64,000 nucleotides of DNA from positions 1,054,001 to 1,118,000 of the forward strand of contig JALJCQ010000026.1 in NCBI GenBank assembly GCA_023091665.1, in the 5' to 3' direction. Shown here piece after piece: positions 63,901-64,000 of the stretch. The position numbers and the translations under genes were made by a program. The notes under the pieces were generated by a model. The model searched no databases, was not told the DNA's origin, and saw nothing but the letters and a program-made list of their open reading frames with translations. How positions within the stretch are numbered: position 1 is the stretch's first letter; every line of letters starts with the position of its first letter. Origin of the DNA: Pythium myriotylum. Its lineage: Eukaryota; Oomycota; Peronosporomycetes; Pythiales; Pythiaceae.

Positions 63901-64000
63901 TATTAGCCGACAGATGCAGATCCATCCTATTGGTGAAATTCTCATGCTCCAGGACCCACATCCACTCGTCTTGGTTGTGGTTCAAGGTGTTCGATTCAAG
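45950..64000 (-). CDS. Giant polycystin-like GPS receptor with DGSE super-repeats and TRAF-type zinc fingers (5' incomplete)
   Basis: A single uninterrupted frame of more than 6,010 codons, still open at the window edge. Residue numbers count from 63985. About 1-3250: ectodomain of D-x-DGSE modules arranged in a higher-order repeat (separate entries). About 3250-3475: two Calx-beta-like modules. About 3600-4160: REJ/PKD-like region. About 4200-4247: EGF-like cysteine module. About 4600-4665: GAIN/GPS region ending C-x-C-THLTDFS, the site of autoproteolysis at HL|T in polycystins and adhesion GPCRs. Then a helix (about 4692-4713), two helices around FSRTQRLTVIFTVIMSQMF (polycystin-1-like), a long basic coiled-coil loop (about 5070-5330), and a C-terminal membrane cluster (about 5330-5432). 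The tail carries TRAF-type zinc fingers (about 5632-5771) and a Pro/Ser-rich end. No PLAT domain is evident. Probable surface mechano- or adhesion receptor. Confidence 0.85.
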   Translation of the reverse strand, partial: LESNTLNHNQDEWMWVLEHENFTNRMDLHLSANILSICHPPSVYLSQRSTVTRPLRAIDLTVSAWTPDVDGSEVISLTVSVNSSAVESISTVEGDHASLYKMNDNSGTGQATYKLLGNSVPWNVTAVIRVVPAATFVGIFVLDFTFINEELETQESRISVWFASVLVVPADPVVHLNRLIVGHESDFIKVPFDRIDLDQEISTRDHLTLFVDAESAVVSDVFAGVIRIPPLSLLEGGTVPIYTIPYVSRHAVSIRTRAHYTGYLRLYFVVSTLPLTVSSRLQTSYPATGDGISASAIGVLVRPVVLASSAVISWNSNLATKTSGSLVPVDIGYNDYFVRTWVLSPKQTFLTPLSSPSGLMMSFEVLAGREYATVMSDGLPWNVSLHQRLGSSSMLGVQVRVFTSDSAGQQQETQIVNLFRDSIVEASQLALSSSSRQMEVVSISDEGVVRMALTPDIIGWTSLEDFQMVQLTIVGGAVIDSISSGSGEDWISHDTKLLETYSVIIFNRSAESPPSQFVEIAPHKYLTQTFVVRLDAISSLFVSDRVFAVSCSTSTIAFEVDVTPFPNKPSIVLNNTRINAVEELPFTVEIVGAWTPDQDGSEIIEVFVSIDATQLNLIDVRGQNTQLANNTRSMDATPTKVQHTIVSLEDEVFSVGVIELAFMPLPDQRGSFAIEIHVQSVEKSTGEVAVTTQTAIVEVASMPVAVAPTLEVVPPILDGMEDQKLNATLGIYKIEDTMRYHLMVIFPEEYVRDVEIGWSSPPCRSGVSGNGNAVCLLPLGGDAAVTNDNLHQVFLEVLPTIHKSGDYVIELSVFAYTKDIDSEFFLQDCAKAAESTVELLRCSSFRERKSIVASQTHLSASIDPRAVAPVPLVIPPFRVVPEGEWIKVEIGNCVLDDTDGSEQLFVSILCSVGGIDHVVLNSDQTLRSTAVIQAASREMRRYDIVMVTAYNASEIDPLSLTIKPRLHFSGVISCEIRATAFDQSLHMVVQDEKSVSFSATLTPVATVAELVIGRNQSSIQEDGDYTTEPIQVTLVDRDGSETAYLVFKFFDDRYQDGQAVLEIVRWSSSSGVSTFTWFESQSIAVVSAAASGQDIVGQLYLKPRVGFSGRLTWNITAVSVEREARMWANETDAAWDIAEATGSGPNFNELIAVSTSQGMLLKVEPIVHSAHILTRPDSLVTTPSSEANLTVEAWTDDNDGSESLQMIITVNASAVLELRSLENVKVAPLESSNGSLVFVFEPSQGDEVFKLVRSIIVVPRDDFTGILSVLVLVTTTESESMERRDSRFTATIVVFPANPAIRPVTVLHARAGGFVRIPFRRLDQDQEVVSRDSILLHVEHCFQTVSSVFAGVQRLEALNFSVGRSGASTFLVPYSLRSMIALHLRVDAPIGFVELSLILSTVRLDIVTSQSQIQFDRGGVTAEAMSIVVHTGLPRDTFANVALVMLRETNSLTAGNSIVSVIADTRSAMSSLYGASSRGIQVQTQWPARAPIRLIRSNVSTQLTPTPCGPRVCFAWSSGNMSIDKSMSIFQFLLRPTASGRTLVHQRLQMWDSAMQTALESQSENNITVFSKPFTTTISARLSFGVPDDADVDFSLSQLGLTGNLADIVTIRLVVPTGAVDRMTGSDGLELSTEPVRDMGGGYHAYICTLRPSDTSSRFVTITPRKYLAQQIAMRVRVTARLCTQSDEYSSRSVTTYEQTISIAVLPRANSPVILVSIDVVRGIEERAVLLSIDRVFTPDMDGSESLEAGVRFPTAAVQQLAVNGEIVWSGSAVGFDNVTTFTDYSLITVPLLRKSKGLFQLANQSLSLTPRDDYYGQFAVQIVATSSETSALTVPSNTSVKELKITIDPMPRAVAPSVDVSAVNASVFENDQLVIRAIVTPFSTMEQRFFKAVIFIPPSMVQNIDSAMNGTWSCRSNAVNFVCMSPTVAVRSGITNVIFDATLAPIRRISGSFLTTFAVFVSTVDLASAFFASDCVSLASSTEGVLACRSYRERKSLVGVERSLMMTIRPRAEAPRILFTPLSGDSLTMTENGGVRFAVSNMSLIDVDGSEQAVVKFACDKNGASLIDRVEVVNGGRSFSTTLGLSAEFNLGELTATSIPVSQLVVSIRARTYASGFVTCRLVAEAIDVNPSSPWDIATDSFTIVLNVTVLPVSTPPVLETSVTQSEAVEDEWIKSSTITASLVDRDGSEIILTRFLIPTPVANDVEQLMWSSSVVGTVSSTVSWWNTTRTDSIWLMVLDSKGLDITGTLSIKPRVGYSGIFSWRVTVWSVERALLSPSTLANILSSRVDLGDVETLVSSSPTVDFAAVVTPIAHLASVTMAPSSMVTKPLVPVSLSITASTIDRDGSEVLTVEVQVNASAVLSVLDGGVLLVPSQTIEGSQSIYRFSSGLFMFNKTLFISPRANFIGLFTVSVAVTTTELESGEQRVAKPIGSTVMVVPLDPVVRPIPLLKTFSSAFVRIPFQRQDADQELIARDHLYLVVANGSQVSAVYGGYLRLSPLQTGFGGPSGVTVFDVPYDQRQYVTLLPSEAIVGYLSLYFVVSTVQFQLAANRSAYLGAGDGIAVLDVSIVIQGERRNADVTPSTVSIWSDKRVMLSSSRVSTYSRALQRSVPASVVGDANGGGYMFQLVIPGANAVGSLGFNSTTQRRTIINEASGRISVQFDSTNPVDALYMMAQRLAREGYFGPLMARMNITVASFARQQFTSMWMNISQRVVGQAFFMPSFPRATSISPTVRTFVVGDDQNVTFSLAAMGIVTNMADLVDLQLHVLKSAVDGVFSGQTMLSNASTSTNITRVTLLQPRRPVALNQTTITVTPRRYMAQTITFSLRSYSMVQASDGILASRSISSVVDRFHIVVLPVANPPTVLLNATQLLTQEDTSVSFAILEARTPDSDGSEVIEITCSFSPASIFRQAQINGSIAAISTFQTDSASRGIVSVLARGAGEFIIRNTVITLTPRANYGGPISADVIVTTYEKATGDNATTLQSVSLQVISVADPPVLSLATNEWSVNQGVPTDLNVTIFSLVDDDGSESLSLLIRDMSGVPLIDRVEVGGVVLQRLSDPLGAFLLGSAPSRWQVLRFLTIGSRYGRALLNITAISSERDTGEQAAVTRLAVLNILPIADAPLVVTETLTRGRITDWVRVGITSVALPDVTKANVTSLAVYLVASGRSVALATRDLQVAWQTTALAPQAITSVSSSSAVYVVPSDSTLRDLFVRPVSALSSMSFEVVAVATIYASKTTQRTTKTTSQNFAAVALTSSTFSLKEGATGSLGVSLLTAPLSAVTISFTSSVTAKAITTPTSVTFTTIDWSATRSVQIQAINNFLDDADTAVVISPTISTTDAVYATVSISQVAVQVLNDDTSGVLLFQRVQTTAPALVVAEARVFSDSYSVVLTAEPTADVTVAITTSLTQLVVSPTSLTFTAANWNVAQSVSVSADDNFVREGDHFGTIIHTPSSSDKLYSSVKITSLQVKIVETKDTTPPPKLVSVKFLNTAVGLMIQFDRSVNRQNTMLADATFSCSVLFDLPGATSTNNYFGVSPSCTWQSNDQVIRLVFGRGVNVVPGANLVLKGGILKSTAEAELATSLTTLSISLPDIVPQPLVLVNGASSLGVCDDLFLDGSGSSGSGGRTMTYTWILNETTSTADLTPITTILSQTADANSASLKVAAANLEADATYSFVLQVQNFFGAKANSSAVIVKKAGLPLPMVSIQGGSLQQVMRARELSIVATADAPTCTSDATGSSSTSLDMTFAWVQVEGDLTVSQFKSTSPNPRMLRLPARTLTVGVRYVFRIVVAMTKTPRITNSATVEVRVLSSALTASIAGGDRSFGVEQDLSLDASKSLDPDDLANVVPMGFAWSCLMRTTAAGAFEKPCTTAAEDVLSLPSTDKPVIAANTMTPNLFYQFTVTATKDTRTAVSSVVIFYKPGSPPSVSIEALAASKVNTNEKVILKGSVTSKLPIQRTEWSLISGGGSSTAAAMFAVPTSRRTMVLRENVLTPGVTYVFQLFAEDKGGSTSTATISVTANSSPTSGSLTVTPIKGYALDDTFTIQCTDWVDEDLPLRYTYRYIKGAAFSGGAEVTMGSASLDPLFRSIFAVGGGTNSTITLVAYIQDSLGAVTRVYKEIVVEEYKVPEADKAAYLANKTNDVLASALSGDPSKVLNSISALGDLINGVDESTQVAPSPAPTTTAPGTSPSPTPQVKLKSCPTSGFKNCADNGACIRDPVDCLETNLACVTYCKCAEGFYGDNCAMTQAQYDAKRAVLGSLISAMMTSAKSVDVTDVNAVEQQAASIATLTKSASILDAKAQGQALSFVDNLMSAPVLSDTAKTAVGGTISNLLDAGTTPTPSSSKPSTKTRRRLTQEAASGSTVGGSSMGSGSSMTEVGVGQNSTNTTTNSTADPYAQEKARLTQLHGTIGKLESALLGSAIEGEPPVTLVTKNLKIVAARDTASHLEGTEISLPLTDAEKAANYVAPSTTIPKGFAAYIKARRRRRLEAMSDSSGVGGDPTVDVHSSVYTKNPYSFNGATVNSPVMSVKVHETVNGKSEEVRVSGLETPFRLLLRNVVPVKMAANQSTANQTAQVYFFHCLNDTRSTLVFNCTDVGETVLVECDGRDEYEGNMTCPTKRTAPACRYWDAANSTWSSDGCTAVGTTDDGLYTICECTHLTDFSTQVDQALSQVTQHFKKVISHKVTGEDLKKNIVLLLVMGAFFLLYVVAFFYVSRWDHKDRMLHLRQKRLTMHETKQVKLSTSPIFQEPEYLTAVGWKAKGRVVVKKFWKGLKENHKLMSIAFKYDEHFSRTQRLTVIFTVIMSQMFTNALLYRLKQGEKTIGSAFVAGVISFLCMIPVTIAFVLMFKKAGRKQTYLVRYRVEDIEGNVADVETDAYGQPRQYSPLELMSMDLAAMANCVEARTLHFVAQEIKRQGINSKIAQICRGIFLAIYNRDVDEDPPEDDGTNDENDPLKSVIVKIKAHLEHHGLHGDTQRASSTRKSLMGGFSRKSGTLAAGPDKTSGSVVSSEEVSLTQVTSRSENERRALAMNQLLLMIGQGGGDTMISNMLKFDPLKVSTRTADKIHGICDRYKVVQEDTDEDDDGIEDENAATALMTLHDWLAKCGEYCEAQEKDAHVIAAKAKAELERTEMQLRKLQAAIGSQFEKRLSEIVTFAANVGTTATTQNARMVQHTTESVQAARRVTRMRTRGSAVGVEPGKSVDRRLTVTIKQQKNAILRANKQQLRERRKTVKETQKILKIERKKIEKEAKKEMDKLIAGMRGVAKMKRKLEIYLEAREKRRIDALPLHEQQLYMLEKERLKSIKGTSLVLYNQFLRRQPAKIAKPLFPEWVIYVSYVICFVWCVWCTFFVAMFAFEIGQVESQLWIGSLVTGMAMTHVVSDPMKIFFRMGIMPLIATSVLADSGIFGAVDASALAIGAIAVGTAGVAQLVAKRKQENDERRRLKQSKSKRLVPVAEDDQDLRTEALAIAGRAEEEDGNREPDAQRGQGSFTNLWSADEKKAQAEEYARQRAAIEKEMKDDKEEEEKEVSNIPTRPDLKLAVTKGPPLILVRSPEKEAQGPTQMQTLAQQSSSVLKDKPGSVFSPDALARKPPPPSVPRGPLIAAVKSPQPVPPKPLEASSDAVQPFQLEQCVCGERLRPGDEMANHQANLCPHRLVECRAGCGMFIQARSRNGHELSQCRLVMCACGKMVLTQSLELHQQRECRNKLVTCRLDCGKAMPSHTRDRHERNECPRRAATCPHCGAVKHAADMESHVAIECEVHKANKAVQSAMRASYAAPPPQLNRSAIRGPPIVRAEAVPGVVLGDGEETQKLEALRERVRARRPPGLDIVRTEGAKASSPTNIQLTTPVRGPPLTAVSPMGASGPSATVVAATVPTRPRLPVRPPAYPPPRVAVSPPKPSDVGDMSPTRRKMLLGPQAMASVDATTVPSPRADEVAAAARVTTPRAAFGGHTEPPERASLESVSDLQDISNLVFESTDSELSPSSRSQSREAAPRNESRSRSPKKKYEV
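54250..57070 (-). repeat. Ectodomain super-repeat, unit 3 (shortened)
   Basis: Block with DGSE motifs at about 56,955, 55,315 and 54,915, spaced 1,640 and 400 bp. Landmarks VVPLDPVVRP and FVRIPFQRQDADQELIARDH match units 1 and 2. The ~165-residue Cys-containing module found between the second and third DGSE motifs of units 1 and 2 is absent, and the fourth module is degenerate. Confidence 0.75.
57071..60520 (-). repeat. Ectodomain super-repeat, unit 2
   Basis: Block of about 1,150 residues with DGSE motifs at about 60,400, 58,775, 57,855 and 57,435, spaced about 1,625, 920 and 420 bp: the same order as unit 1. Matching landmarks are VFPANPAIRP, FVRIPFRRLDQDQEVVSRD, SYRERKSLVGVE and IKPRVGYSG. 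Confidence 0.8.
60521..63890 (-). repeat. Ectodomain super-repeat, unit 1
   Basis: Block of about 1,120 residues in the giant protein. It contains DGSE motifs at about 63,785, 62,205, 61,295 and 60,890, spaced roughly 1,580, 910 and 405 bp. Landmark segments are VVPADPVVHL, FIKVPFDRIDLDQEISTRDH, a Cys-containing segment ending SFRERKSIVASQ, and a closing LKPRVGFSG. Confidence 0.8.

Noticed and set aside
1..64000. tRNA genes, rRNA, CRISPR arrays and intact transposons
   Set aside because: No cloverleaf-type GGTTCGAATCC arm in a suitable context, no rRNA-like sequence, no spaced direct repeats of CRISPR type, and no transposase or reverse-transcriptase domain was seen.

Overview
The window reads as nuclear DNA of an oomycete (a Peronosporomycete; a Pythium/Phytophthora-type genome is my best guess, not a proven genus). 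The evidence is compact GC-rich genes, very short GT-AG introns (mostly 52-72 bp), two initiator-like promoter elements of the oomycete type, and typical stramenopile gene families: PX-domain AGC kinase, START-FYVE-like protein, TMEM184-type protein, glycogenin-like GT8 enzymes and a giant polycystin/GPS-type receptor. I found no bacterial operon features, rRNA, tRNA, CRISPR array or intact transposon. Coordinates for spliced genes span start codon to stop codon; exons were assembled by hand from splice motifs, reading frame and paralogue comparison.

Layout. 1-90: 5' end of a minus-strand gene leaving the window. 91-1502: intergenic DNA with imperfect ~79-bp repeats. 1503-3443 (-): riboflavin-transporter-like (SLC52) gene with nine exons. 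3663-6850 (+): tandem pair of family I.5-like lipases, one with three introns and one intronless. 6972-8679 (-): small PX-like protein and a small helical protein of unknown role. 9242-15472 (+): 2,026-residue ferlin-like multi-C2 protein. 15593-18455 (-): unknown membrane protein and a second SLC52-like gene. 18564-22404 (-): TMEM184/Ost-alpha-like protein and an AIF-like mitochondrial flavoprotein. 22828-24867 (+): STE/MAP3K-type kinase. 24962-32095 (+): array of four glycogenin-like GT8 glycosyltransferases. 32653-34629 (+): PX-AGC kinase. 34873-37648 (-): a single-pass membrane protein and a third lipase. 39119-40375 (+): START-FYVE-like protein. 40540-45865: head-to-head pair of M3 (thimet-type) metallopeptidases. 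45950-64000 (-): one uninterrupted reading frame of over 6,000 codons, incomplete at its 5' end.

The main find is the giant protein. Its ectodomain is built from a higher-order repeat: a block of about 1,130-1,150 residues carrying four spaced D-x-DGSE modules occurs twice in full and a third time in shortened form. Calx-beta-like, REJ/PKD-like and EGF-like segments follow, then a GPS cleavage motif, a polycystin-like membrane region without a visible PLAT domain, and a cytoplasmic tail with TRAF-type zinc fingers.

A second theme is gene duplication. Lipases (three), SLC52 genes (two), GT8 genes (four) and M3 peptidases (two) are all locally amplified. The GT8 and M3 families show near-identical tracts confined to the catalytic region, which suggests gene conversion. 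The neighbourhood combines membrane trafficking and signalling (ferlin, PX, FYVE, kinases), transport, and secretory-pathway glycosylation, but nothing shows that the genes are co-regulated.
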